From an uncultured Draconibacterium sp. (lineage in GTDB: Bacteria > Bacteroidota > Bacteroidia > Bacteroidales > Prolixibacteraceae), in NCBI RefSeq assembly GCF_963674925.1, contig NZ_OY771647.1, positions 573,501 through 637,500 on the forward strand: a stretch of DNA of 64,000 bases, in the 5' to 3' direction. Below the pieces are notes generated by a model. It worked only from the letters and a program-made list of their open reading frames with translations, was not told the DNA's origin and did no database searches. Positions within the stretch are counted from its first letter, which is position 1. Every line of letters begins with the position of its first letter. A program made the position numbers and the translations under genes. Positions 43,824-52,353 of the stretch are shown in pieces.

Positions 43824-44915
43824 TTATTCCTGATCCATAATTTCGGTTTGCATACGCACCGAATCTTCGTGAATTAGCTGAAAAAGGATTTTTACAAACG
43901 TTTCATTTATTTCCATACTCTTCCCCAGCTTAACGCGGTTTTCCATTAACTGTGTCCAACGGTTAATCTGAAGCGCTGTAACGTTATTGTCGCGTTTATA
44001 CTCGCCAATTTGTTTAACAATCTGCACACGCGAAGCCAGTGTTTCCAATAATTCGGCATCGATAGCATCAATTCGGTTACGCAACACATCCAGTTGATTG
44101 TCGAAATCCGGATTGCTTGCATTCTCGTAACGAATAACCAATTTATCAAGCATTTTCCCCAGATCGGCCGGAGTAAGTTGCTGTCCGGCATCACTCAATG
44201 CACATGAAGGGTCGCGGTGCGATTCAATCATCAGGCCTTCCATACCCATATCAAACGCTTTCTGCGAAATTTCGAAAAGGTATTCACGAGTTCCGGCAAT
44301 ATGGCTCGGATCGCAAATAACAGGTAAATTCGGAAGCAGACGCTTTAATTCAATAAAGGTTTTCCAGTTGGGGTAGTTACGGTATTTAGTTTCGCGGAAT
44401 GGCGTAAAACCACGGTGTATTCCCACAATGTTTTTAATCCCCGCCTGGTAGATTCGCTCAACAGCACCCATCCAAAGTTGTACGTCAGGGTTCACCGGGT
44501 TTTTAATCATCACCACTGCATCTGTTCCTTTCAACACATCGGCAATTTCCTGCACCACAAAAGGGCTGGCAGTAGAACGTGCTCCAATCCACAATACATC
44601 AAGTCCGGCCTTTAAGGCCTCTTCGGTGTGTTGTGCGTTGGCTACTTCTGTTCCAACCGGTAATCCGGTTTCTTCTTTTACCTGCTGCAGCCATTTTAAA
44701 CCGATCGATCCAACGCCTTCAAATGATCCCGGGCGTGTTCTGGGTTTCCACACCCCACCACGAAAAACAAATACGCGTTTGTCTTTTGCCAGCAAACGGG
44801 CAGTTTCCATGGTTTGTTCTTCCGTTTCAAGGCTACATGGCCCTGAAATCAGCAGTGGATTGTCGATATTTGGCATCCACGCTTTAATCGGATTAATGTC
44901 TAATTTTAAAGTCAT
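43824..44915 (-). CDS. Bifunctional 3-deoxy-7-phosphoheptulonate synthase / chorismate mutase
   Basis: 363 residues. Residues 1-265 are a type I-beta DAHP synthase (KDO8PS-like barrel): LISGPCSLET, FRGGVWKPRTRPGSFEGVG, MIKNPVNPDVQLWMGAVERI, GIHRGFTPF, CDPSHIAGTR, MIESHRDPSCALSDAGQQL. Residues 272-363 are an AroQ-type chorismate mutase (LDVLRNRIDAIDAELLETLASRVQIVKQIGEYK). It joins the first shikimate step to the branch to prephenate, so it is a likely target of Phe/Tyr control. Co-transcribed with tyrA (2-nt gap) behind a Tyr/Phe attenuator. Confidence 0.95.
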   Translation of the reverse strand: MTLKLDINPIKAWMPNIDNPLLISGPCSLETEEQTMETARLLAKDKRVFVFRGGVWKPRTRPGSFEGVGSIGLKWLQQVKEETGLPVGTEVANAQHTEEALKAGLDVLWIGARSTASPFVVQEIADVLKGTDAVVMIKNPVNPDVQLWMGAVERIYQAGIKNIVGIHRGFTPFRETKYRNYPNWKTFIELKRLLPNLPVICDPSHIAGTREYLFEISQKAFDMGMEGLMIESHRDPSCALSDAGQQLTPADLGKMLDKLVIRYENASNPDFDNQLDVLRNRIDAIDAELLETLASRVQIVKQIGEYKRDNNVTALQINRWTQLMENRVKLGKSMEINETFVKILFQLIHEDSVRMQTEIMDQE

Positions 44916-44917
44916 GA

Positions 44918-45814
44918 TTATTTCGTATAAAGTTTTGTCAATTTCTCTTCATTCTTCAGAAAATGCGGATTCTTACCTTCAAGAATTCCACGGATTTTAT
45001 TTGCATTGTTAATCAGATCGAGCATTTTATCATCCTCTTCGTTTTTCATACAATCGCGAAATTCGATGAGATGTTTGATATACACGTTCAGCGATTCAAC
45101 AACGTATTCGCGATTTTGTTGAAAAATAGGGTGCCACATGGTAGCCGAACTCTTTGCCAAACGAACCGTTGAGCGAAAACCTCCACTTGCCAGATCGAAA
45201 ATGATTTTACGATCCTCTTTTGCCTGAACTGCATTGGCCAACGCATAAGCAGCAGCGTGCGGCAAATGTGATACAAAAGCGGTGCTGTGGTCCTGTTCAT
45301 CTGATGTCATATAGGCAATGTCCATACCCAGTACCTGAAACATCTTTTCAATTAAAGCCACATGCTGCGGGCCTGAGTCTTCCTGGTCACACAAAATGGC
45401 AATTTTGCCTTTAAACAATCCTTCCAAAGCCGCTGTTGGGCCCGAGTCTTCCGTTCCCGACATGGGGTGCCCCGGAACAAAGTTTTTTCTTCGTTTGTGG
45501 TTGGCCACCAAATCAACAATCACCTTTTTTGTCGATCCCATATCGGCTACCGTTGTTCCGCTGCCAATGGTATCCAACACCCGTGGCAAAACCTCAAGCT
45601 CCTTGTTTACCGGAATGGCAATAATAACCAGGTCGGTATCTCTCACCCCGTCTTCAAGCGTTTCAATCCGGTCAACTAATCCAATCTCCAAGGCCTTGGC
45701 AGCATTTTCATCACTGGCATCAACCCCGATTAATTCGGTGGCAAAGCCTGATTTTCGCAAATCACGGGCAATCGACCCCCCAATTAATCCAAGTCCTATT
45801 ACTGTTGTCTTCAT
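44918..45814 (-). CDS. tyrA: Prephenate dehydrogenase
   Basis: 298 residues. N-terminal Rossmann motif VIGLGLIGGSIARDLRKSG, then VIIAIPVNKEL, DMGSTKKVIVD, FVPGHPMSGTEDSGP (catalytic/substrate His) and SHLPHAAAYALANAV; the C-terminal helical domain lacks an ACT domain. Oxidative decarboxylation of prephenate to 4-hydroxyphenylpyruvate on the way to tyrosine. First enzyme gene of a two-gene operon; its mRNA begins with a leader peptide rich in Tyr and Phe codons and a terminator 36 nt before the ATG. Confidence 0.95.
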   Translation of the reverse strand: MKTTVIGLGLIGGSIARDLRKSGFATELIGVDASDENAAKALEIGLVDRIETLEDGVRDTDLVIIAIPVNKELEVLPRVLDTIGSGTTVADMGSTKKVIVDLVANHKRRKNFVPGHPMSGTEDSGPTAALEGLFKGKIAILCDQEDSGPQHVALIEKMFQVLGMDIAYMTSDEQDHSTAFVSHLPHAAAYALANAVQAKEDRKIIFDLASGGFRSTVRLAKSSATMWHPIFQQNREYVVESLNVYIKHLIEFRDCMKNEEDDKMLDLINNANKIRGILEGKNPHFLKNEEKLTKLYTK

Positions 45815-45849
45815 TTGTATATTCAGTTTTGTTTATTTCACTTTTTACC

Positions 45850-45883
45850 AAAAAAAAAGGTCCCGAATTTTTTCGAGACCTTT
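45850..45883 (-). terminator. Attenuator terminator upstream of tyrA
   Basis: On the minus strand: AAA, then arms GGTCTCGAA and TTCGGGACC (9 bp with one G-T) around AAAA, then nine T. It stands 36 nt before the tyrA ATG and 31 nt after the leader peptide stop, so it acts within the tyrA mRNA. A competing pairing of TTCTGAAAA (45938-45930) with TTTTACAGAA (45891-45882, one bulged A) could be the antiterminator. Confidence 0.8.
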
Positions 45884-45913
45884 CTGTAAAATATTTTTAA
45901 TTTAGACAATACC

Positions 45914-45988
45914 CTACTTCCTGACCCCGTTTTCAGAACCATAATAAAAATAAAAGTAGAAATAGTTATTGTTAAATTTCGTTGTCAT
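45914..45988 (-). CDS. Tyr/Phe-rich leader peptide of the tyrA operon
   Basis: A 24-codon frame, ATG at 45988 and TAG at 45916-45914. Residues 9-16 read YFYFYFYY and residue 5 is also Phe: nine aromatic codons of 24. It opens about 18 nt after a TATATTTGT box and ends 31 nt before an intrinsic terminator. In enterobacterial pheA-type attenuation, ribosome stalling at such a run when charged tRNA is scarce prevents the terminator from forming. Here both products of the operon (Tyr and Phe branch) would be sensed. No known homologue is claimed; the layout is the evidence. Confidence 0.75.
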   Translation of the reverse strand: MTTKFNNNYFYFYFYYGSENGVRK

Positions 45989-46005
45989 TTCTTTAATTTC
46001 TGTCA

Positions 46006-46014
46006 ACAAATATA
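46006..46014 (-). promoter_or_regulatory. Predicted -7 promoter element for the tyrA operon
   Basis: TATATTTGT on the minus strand matches TAnnTTTG. A TTTC (near-match to the -33 TTTG) lies 18 nt upstream. Start of transcription would be near 46000, just before the leader peptide. Confidence 0.55.
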
Positions 46015-46082
46015 GAGATATATTTTTGAAATGAAATTTTTATCATGTTTTTACTCCGAATTTTATAGCGAATATTTGAAAT

Positions 46083-48587
46083 TTAGTTTTTAATTAACTT
46101 TTTCGTAAACACGGTTTGCCCGTTTTGACTCACTTTTACCAGGAACATACCATTTCCGTATCGGGAAAGATTAATTTCATCGGAATACTCGCCAATCACT
46201 CCCTGTTCTTCTGTCGCATATATTTTTTGTCCTACGGCATTAAACACATCAACTTGTATATGCGACTCCTGTTGAACAGGTGAAATTTTTACCGTAACAT
46301 TATCGGTAAACGGATTGGGGTACACGTTAACTTCTCCGGGCGACAACAAGATAATATCGGCTGACACCGGTCGTTGAATCTCAAGATTATCAATTGCCCA
46401 TCCCCAACCTGCTGCGTAGGGATCGGAATACAAACGGAACCGAATTAATATGGTATCGCCGGCCACAAAATAGTCATTGTCAGTTAGCGTAATAGTGCGC
46501 GAGAAAAACCATTCGGCACTTCCTCGTGTACCGGAATCCTGTTCTCCGGATGGTATTCCATTATTATAATTTGTTAGCCACACAATTTGATCTGACGAAT
46601 CATAACCATCGGCAAGCGGATACCAGTTGTCTCCGTTATTTTTACTGCCCTCAACAATTACATAATCATAAAAATCGCTGTCTCCATAACTTGATAATTG
46701 TCCACCCGGCTCAACCAGAACAACCTCGTCAAAATTCATTGTACCATCTTCCTTTATTATTATCGGCCTTTTCAGAAAAGTAGTAAATTCCAGGTCTGAA
46801 TTATCGATCTGTGGTGCCGGATAAGGATGCACACTATGTAATGCTCCATCGTTAAATCGCATGGCAGTGTATATTTCAAAGTCAGAAATGATAAAATCAG
46901 GTGTTTCCTGATTAAAGTCGTTGGAATAATAACTTACCGGATCGAAAATTTCCTGTACTTTAAATGAGAAATATTCTCCCTGGTCTGCCGGCAAACGCGA
47001 ACTGTTAGAAAAACTTGAACCATCTGTTGCATAAATAGCATAAGTGATCTCATCACCATCTTTAAGGGTATTCAGATCAAATGGGAAAGTACCAACATAA
47101 CGATCATCAAAATCCCTGCTTAAAGCAAAGTATTCCTTTGCTTCTCCGTTTATGAAAAACTCCGCATAAGCTGTATCAATACCAAGGTTATCGCTAATAT
47201 CAGCAAGTAGCTCCTGCTGTTTATTTAATGTAAGAAAATAATCTATTTCCGTATGTGCAATAACAGGCTTTTCGTTATCAGGACCAACATGAATGGTATA
47301 AAACTCATTTGGTGCTAATGCCGGCTCGGTACGCACACGGTTCATTGTATCCAACACCTCGATATAATAAGAGATCCTTTCTGTACCATTTGCGGGAATA
47401 AAAGTGGCCGCATATGCTCCATCGCCTTTTGCATCAACCAATTCGAGCGTATCTGAATGATTTTCAAATTCATCCAGAGAATAAATTACTTTAGGAGTAC
47501 CCGCTTTTACATCATAATCACTTTCAAACCAGCCGCTAAAGAGCAAAGGCTGAAGTTCTTCGATATCTTTGACCTGAGTGAAACGGATAAATATATTTCG
47601 CCAGCCAATATCATCCATAATACCGCGGGTTAATGGCCCGGGATTATGAATCGCTTCAGCCATACCTATTGCATGAGTCATCAGAGAGTTTTCATTTCCT
47701 TCGGGATAAGTGCCATCATTTAAATGGTATACGCTTGAACCATTGTCAAAGGATAATGGAGCATAAAGTTTTGGGTTATTGCCTCGGTTCCAATTTGATG
47801 CAACTGGACTATTGGCATATAGGTTTCCAGATTGCAAAGCATCTCTTAAATTTCTGCTCGTATTCTCAAAAAACGAAGTATCTACAAGTTGCTGACCATT
47901 CACAGCTCCTCTGTTTACCAATAGGTCAAACGAAGTAGCATCACCGAACTCGTAATATCCATAAGAACCGTATTCTTTCTGGTCATCAACAAAGAAGAAA
48001 CCGGTAAACCCAAGTCCATGACCAATTTCGTGCATTACAACCGTTACCAAATCGTAAAGGGTATCGGGGCAATTCATATCGGTTCCATAATACCAATCAA
48101 CGTCGCTGTTAAAATTGGCAATCATATCGTAACGGCTTTCCCCGTTCATCTCTCTTTTGGCAATTTTTTCGGCTATGGCAACCGGGTAATAACGTCCTTT
48201 AAAAGGAGCATCCTTAAAATCTTTGTAATAGGTTTCGGGGCCGCAACTGCCCAGAACATTTGTTTCCAAATTGTCGTTCCAGTTGGCTTCCATCCGTATT
48301 GGCATATCCGATTCAATAAGCGATTCCCAGATACTAACAGCATAGGCAAACGCCTCCTGTGCCTCGGGGGTAAAACCGTTATAGTCGACAATTATTTCTG
48401 ATTTTGCAGCTCCGCCCGATTTCAGAAGAAATTCGGTAGGTGGCGCTATTCGCACCCTTTCAACTTCTCCGGAACCATAACAAACCGGGGGTGGAACTTT
48501 TATGCTTTGGTTGTAACTCTTCATTTGTGCACTGGAGGATAGCGCTACAAGAATCAACAAACTTATTAATGTATAATACTTGCTCAT
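46083..48587 (-). CDS. T9SS-exported zinc metalloprotease-like protein, copy 1
   Basis: 834 residues. Signal peptide ending LSSSAQ. Around residues 181-200, VTVVMHEIGHGLGFTG has the HExxHxxGF zinc motif (His186, Glu187, His190). Further on, NSLMTHAIGMAEAIHNPGP and MDDIGW are conserved in the family. Beta-sandwich regions follow to about residue 740. The last 80 residues are a type A sorting domain: VNVYPNPFTDNVTVKI, then GMFLVKVSQNGQTVFTKKLIKN, which directs export by the type IX system and cleavage at the surface. Paralogous to the neighbour at 48860. Substrate unknown. Confidence 0.85.
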   Translation of the reverse strand: MSKYYTLISLLILVALSSSAQMKSYNQSIKVPPPVCYGSGEVERVRIAPPTEFLLKSGGAAKSEIIVDYNGFTPEAQEAFAYAVSIWESLIESDMPIRMEANWNDNLETNVLGSCGPETYYKDFKDAPFKGRYYPVAIAEKIAKREMNGESRYDMIANFNSDVDWYYGTDMNCPDTLYDLVTVVMHEIGHGLGFTGFFFVDDQKEYGSYGYYEFGDATSFDLLVNRGAVNGQQLVDTSFFENTSRNLRDALQSGNLYANSPVASNWNRGNNPKLYAPLSFDNGSSVYHLNDGTYPEGNENSLMTHAIGMAEAIHNPGPLTRGIMDDIGWRNIFIRFTQVKDIEELQPLLFSGWFESDYDVKAGTPKVIYSLDEFENHSDTLELVDAKGDGAYAATFIPANGTERISYYIEVLDTMNRVRTEPALAPNEFYTIHVGPDNEKPVIAHTEIDYFLTLNKQQELLADISDNLGIDTAYAEFFINGEAKEYFALSRDFDDRYVGTFPFDLNTLKDGDEITYAIYATDGSSFSNSSRLPADQGEYFSFKVQEIFDPVSYYSNDFNQETPDFIISDFEIYTAMRFNDGALHSVHPYPAPQIDNSDLEFTTFLKRPIIIKEDGTMNFDEVVLVEPGGQLSSYGDSDFYDYVIVEGSKNNGDNWYPLADGYDSSDQIVWLTNYNNGIPSGEQDSGTRGSAEWFFSRTITLTDNDYFVAGDTILIRFRLYSDPYAAGWGWAIDNLEIQRPVSADIILLSPGEVNVYPNPFTDNVTVKISPVQQESHIQVDVFNAVGQKIYATEEQGVIGEYSDEINLSRYGNGMFLVKVSQNGQTVFTKKLIKN

Positions 48588-48679
48588 TTTACTATTTTAA
48601 TAACATTTTTTAGGGCAGTAAATTTTCACATTTAAAAGAACATGGACAACAAAAAGTTCATATAAATTGGACAAGAGTT

Positions 48680-48711
48680 AAAAAAAAATGCCGGAATTTT
48701 CATTCCGGCAT
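48680..48711 (-). terminator. Terminator after the protease copy 2/small membrane peptide genes
   Basis: Perfect 10-bp stem ATGCCGGAAT / ATTCCGGCAT around a four-base loop, with a T tract on the minus strand (48680-48688). It lies about 30 nt beyond the stop of the 37-residue peptide gene. Confidence 0.9.
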
Positions 48712-48741
48712 TACCTAATTTAAGGTCGTAATACCAATCAT

Positions 48742-48855
48742 CTAATATTCTAACCTTTGCGCTTTTTTCTCAGTTAGTAATTTGTACAACACCACTAAAG
48801 ATGTTACTAAGCCTGCGAATGCTGCTATAAAAGCAATCATTAATAAAGTTTCCAT
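48742..48855 (-). CDS. Small single-pass membrane peptide (37 residues)
   Basis: Reverse-strand frame with ATG at 48855, 4 nt after the stop of the protease gene, and TAG at 48744-48742. The peptide begins METLLMIAFIAAFAGLVTSL and continues VVLYKLLTEKKAQRLEY: one hydrophobic helix of about 21 residues followed by a basic tail, thus N-out/C-in by the positive-inside rule. A strong terminator comes right behind it, so the transcript ends after this frame. No homologue can be named. Close coupling, compositional logic and the terminator support it as a real gene. Confidence 0.6.
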   Translation of the reverse strand: METLLMIAFIAAFAGLVTSLVVLYKLLTEKKAQRLEY

Positions 48856-48859
48856 AGTT

Positions 48860-51307
48860 CTAATTTTTTATGATTTTTTGAGTAATAGTATTTAAATTGT
48901 TATCTGATATACTTGCCATGTAAATTCCGGGAGCTACATTAGGAAGATCGATTTTTATTTTGCCGGAATACGCTGCATTGTAAAGTGTTTCGCGATGCAC
49001 TGTTTTTCCGTATAAGTCGGTAATAGTTACTTCAACATCATCTGCCATCTCCGAACGGAACCCATCGATATAGATGCTGCTTTTAAAAGGATTTGGGTAA
49101 ATGCTTACTTCATTGGCAGCCAGCTCTTCGTTAACGTCAGTGGTAACTTGCTGAATTGACAAGTTGTCGATTGCCCATCCCCAGCCGGTAGTGGCTTTAT
49201 CTGATGCTAAACGAAAACGAAAAATTACGGTGTCGCCTGCTTCAAAACCGGTGTTGTCGGTTAAGTTTATGGTTTGTTTCAGGAACATGTTCTCTGCTCC
49301 GGCAGCTTGCGACACCGCACTTTTTAACGAACCTGTGAACTGCGAACTCCAAAGATCATCAACACTCGAGTCGTAACCATCGGTTATAGGCAACCAGCTT
49401 TTTCCATTGTTTTTACTTGCCTCAACGATTACAAAATCCCAAAACTGATCTTCAGTATAAACAGTTCCTTCTACACCCGGTTCTACTAAAACTACCTCAT
49501 CAAAACTCATTAGACCATTTTCTTCAAGAACAATCGGATATTTTAACTGGGCGAGCAGGTTATATTTTTGATTATCAGCCTGTGATTCAGGGTATGGATT
49601 TATGGTGTGCAGGTTACCACTTGAGAAACCGGCCGGTAAGGTTACTTCAAAATCAGAAATTTCGAAATCGGTATTTGGCGAATCAAAATTATTAAAGTAG
49701 CCCATTAAAGCCTCTTCTGTTTCAAATACTGAAACGTTATAATAACCACTGGTTGGCATACGGCGTTTGTTTTCGCGCGATGTATTGTCGATTGCTACAA
49801 TGCTGTACTCAACCACATCGTCGCTAAATAATTCTGTAGGAAATTCAAGTTTTCCGGCGTAATTATCTGCACCCTCTTTTGATAAGATGAATGGCTCCTG
49901 ATCTTGTCCGTTAATACGGTACTGAACCTCAACTCTGTTTATTCCAACATTATCGCTTGCAACAGCTGCAAAATTCATTACAGGGCTGCCGGCGTTTACC
50001 ATTTTCTCTGGATTATGCTGCAAAACCGGTGGATAATAATCGTCACCAATGCGGAAATTTAGTTTTTGTTCCGGTGCACGTTCAGGGTAACTGAATGCTA
50101 CATTACCTGTAGTTTTTGCCTGGTAGTAGTAATAAATTTTACCGGTTGCGTTGTTTAAAGGTAAGTCACCTTCAAACTGATTTGTATTAGTATTGTAAGC
50201 AAGACTTACAGTTTGCGATGTTGCAAAGTTATCGGTTGAGAAAGTGATTTTTACAGATGATTGATCAATATCCATTTCTCCGCCTACCTCAACAAAAACA
50301 GGAAGTTTTTCACATGGCTCTTCAAAATCTTTAATCTCATAACCATCAAAACTAACCGACTTCCATCCCAATTGAGCCAGAACATCCAATGTTTTATCAC
50401 CCGGATAATGAATAGCTTCTCCTTTATAAATGAAAGGAGTCATCAATGCGTTAGCGTCTCCCTGGCTAAATTCACTTTCCGGATAATGGTAAATACTTGA
50501 TCCAATGTTCCAACTCTGTGGAGCATATACTTTTACAGATTCAGAATTACCCTGGTTTTTCAACACCAGATTATTCGAAAGCAATTGCTCGGCAAGTGTT
50601 GCTGACGGACGAGAAAAAAGATTCTCATCGGCAATTTGTTCATTTAGCTGATTATAAACATACACATCGTAAATACTGGGAGCATTCGCGCTGTTATCAA
50701 TAATTCCCTGGTTGTTTTCTACATCGAAAAAACCAACAAATCCTAAACCGTGTACCAATTCGTGCAACACAACCGTTACAAAATCGTACTCGTTTGACGG
50801 GCAATCGCCGTTGGTACCAAAATACCAGTTCATTGAGCTGTTAAACGCACACTCGATATCAACTTCAGATCCGTTCAATTCTTTTTCGGCCAGTTTTTCA
50901 GCCAGTGCCACCGGATAATATACATTACTCAGTCGTGCACCTTTAAAGTTGCGGTACATACTACCGGGAGCAGTACTTGCCAGTACGTTGGTTCCCACGC
51001 CTTTCCATGTTGCACGCACTTTAATCGGTACGGGCGACGAAATAAGGTTTTCGTATATGGATACAGCGTATAAAAATGCAGGTTTTGCATTTTCAGGAAA
51101 ATTCACAAACTCCACCTGGAAATCGGAATTTAATACCGATCCGGATTTTAAGTTTGTTTCATGGGGTGCGATAAATGTTTTTTTACTGTCTTCAGAAGCA
51201 ATATTGATCGGGGCATTGATCTTTGTGATCCTTTCCTGATCCGATTGCTCGGCCCTGGCACAAAAAGCGCCAACTAATACCAGGGCGGTAATAATTAAAT
51301 GTCTCAT
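48860..51307 (-). CDS. T9SS-exported zinc metalloprotease-like protein, copy 2
   Basis: 815 residues. Signal peptide (ALVLVGAFCARA). Zinc motif in VTVVLHELVHGLGFVG at about 178-193 (His182, Glu183, His186), with the later ANALMTPFIYKGEAIHYPGD and LAQLGW pieces shared with copy 1. C-terminal sorting domain VSIYPNPFKSSIYIDGF ... GIYMASISDNNLNTITQKIIKN. The two proteins align along their length and are tandem duplicates. Probably a surface or secreted protease. A one-kb regulatory-looking region lies upstream, and a small membrane peptide gene follows. Confidence 0.85.
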   Translation of the reverse strand: MRHLIITALVLVGAFCARAEQSDQERITKINAPINIASEDSKKTFIAPHETNLKSGSVLNSDFQVEFVNFPENAKPAFLYAVSIYENLISSPVPIKVRATWKGVGTNVLASTAPGSMYRNFKGARLSNVYYPVALAEKLAEKELNGSEVDIECAFNSSMNWYFGTNGDCPSNEYDFVTVVLHELVHGLGFVGFFDVENNQGIIDNSANAPSIYDVYVYNQLNEQIADENLFSRPSATLAEQLLSNNLVLKNQGNSESVKVYAPQSWNIGSSIYHYPESEFSQGDANALMTPFIYKGEAIHYPGDKTLDVLAQLGWKSVSFDGYEIKDFEEPCEKLPVFVEVGGEMDIDQSSVKITFSTDNFATSQTVSLAYNTNTNQFEGDLPLNNATGKIYYYYQAKTTGNVAFSYPERAPEQKLNFRIGDDYYPPVLQHNPEKMVNAGSPVMNFAAVASDNVGINRVEVQYRINGQDQEPFILSKEGADNYAGKLEFPTELFSDDVVEYSIVAIDNTSRENKRRMPTSGYYNVSVFETEEALMGYFNNFDSPNTDFEISDFEVTLPAGFSSGNLHTINPYPESQADNQKYNLLAQLKYPIVLEENGLMSFDEVVLVEPGVEGTVYTEDQFWDFVIVEASKNNGKSWLPITDGYDSSVDDLWSSQFTGSLKSAVSQAAGAENMFLKQTINLTDNTGFEAGDTVIFRFRLASDKATTGWGWAIDNLSIQQVTTDVNEELAANEVSIYPNPFKSSIYIDGFRSEMADDVEVTITDLYGKTVHRETLYNAAYSGKIKIDLPNVAPGIYMASISDNNLNTITQKIIKN

Positions 51308-51406
51308 TACAATTTTAAATTAGGGTTTGTAAAAATTGTCATGCCTAAATCTCAATTTGCGCAAAGGTTTTCGGCATGTTTTTAGGAAACTTACGTTGCG
51401 GTGTAC

Positions 51407-51440
51407 CTGTTTCAATTGGGTTTGTTTGTTATTGAAACAG
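51407..51440. repeat. Perfect 10-bp inverted repeat
   Basis: CTGTTTCAAT at 51407-51416 and ATTGAAACAG at 51431-51440, with a 14-nt centre that contains one GGGTTTGT. A possible operator or a cruciform/hairpin. Confidence 0.7.
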
Positions 51441-52183
51441 TGGGTTTGTAATCCCGCGATGCTTATTCCCTAAGACTTTTTTCAGTAAACAAAGAACTTA
51501 ATCTTCTTGGAAAACGACTTCTATATTGTTCTGTCAAATATTCACTACAAAGAACCTGACTTTTAATAGAGTACCCTAATTATTGTTGCTGATTGATTGA
51601 CCACAGATTGACCAAAATCTTACCGGTGAAAAGCTGATGATTTTATTAAATCCTTAGATCGGGATCCGAAATCGGGATGTTTTGCTGAGAAGATGGGTTT
51701 ACTTTTCTTAGACCGTTTGTCTATGGTTTGCCCACAAAGTTCTCATACTTTTGTACTCAGCAATTTACGATCGAAATCCTTTCCCGCTCCTTATTGTTCT
51801 GCCTGAATTTTTGGTTCCTGATATGATTTACCGGGTTTGTAATGTAAATCATTGGGTTTGTTGAAACCTCAATTCCACACCAATAAGTTTCGCTTAACTG
51901 CGATCAGTAAATAAATTTTTTTCTGTTTATAACAGCGTCCTCAATAATTAAATGGTTTTGTTTCATTACAACTCAAATTAGGTTCTAACTTCTCAATTAT
52001 AAATAATGAAACATTCGTTTGAATCCGGAAAATCTTTTACAAAACGCTTGCACGAGCGATAAAATATTGAGTAAGCAAAAATCCGTTTTACACATACTAA
52101 AATTATGCAAAGCGGTGGGTTTGTAATTTACTTCCACAAAATATCCACCCTGTAACAAAGGTTTCTTAACGCAAAAAATTCAA

Positions 52184-52230
52184 CTTTTGATTTTTAATCT
52201 GATGATTGATGTTGTGTTGAAAATCAAAAG
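52184..52230. repeat. Perfect 11-bp inverted repeat upstream of GH32
   Basis: CTTTTGATTTT at 52184-52194 and AAAATCAAAAG at 52220-52230, 25 nt apart, 124 nt before the GH32 start. Could be an operator or an RNA hairpin. Confidence 0.7.
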
Positions 52231-52353
52231 CGCCAGTCAAAGAACGGTTCTATATTTATGGGTTTGTGGATGTAAATGTAGGAATTAATTTAATTAAACC
52301 AAATTTTTTTTCATAAGTTTAGCTCGACAACAAAATTTAAGACCCGATTTTTT

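Larger units (their letters stand above)
51323..52267 (+). repeat. Seven dispersed copies of GGGTTTGT
   Basis: Exact copies start at 51323, 51418, 51442, 51833, 51854, 52117 and 52260. Two pairs are 24 and 21 nt apart (about two helical turns). Four are followed by AA. One further partial copy is at 51695. By chance about 0.01 copies would be expected on one strand in this length. Confidence 0.8.
51308..52353. other. 1-kb non-coding region with GGGTTTGT repeats and inverted repeats
   Basis: No convincing gene in any frame. It separates the protease copy 2 (minus) from GH32 (plus). It contains seven exact GGGTTTGT octamers, all on the plus strand (see the repeat entry), a 10-bp inverted repeat at 51407-51440, an 11-bp inverted repeat at 52184-52230, and short direct repeats such as GATTGACCA at 51595 and 51606 and ATCGGGAT at 51658 and 51671. 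Confidence 0.7.

Noticed and set aside
45396..45905. 169-codon plus-strand frame across tyrA and the leader
   Set aside because: Antisense to tyrA and to the attenuator; no domain.
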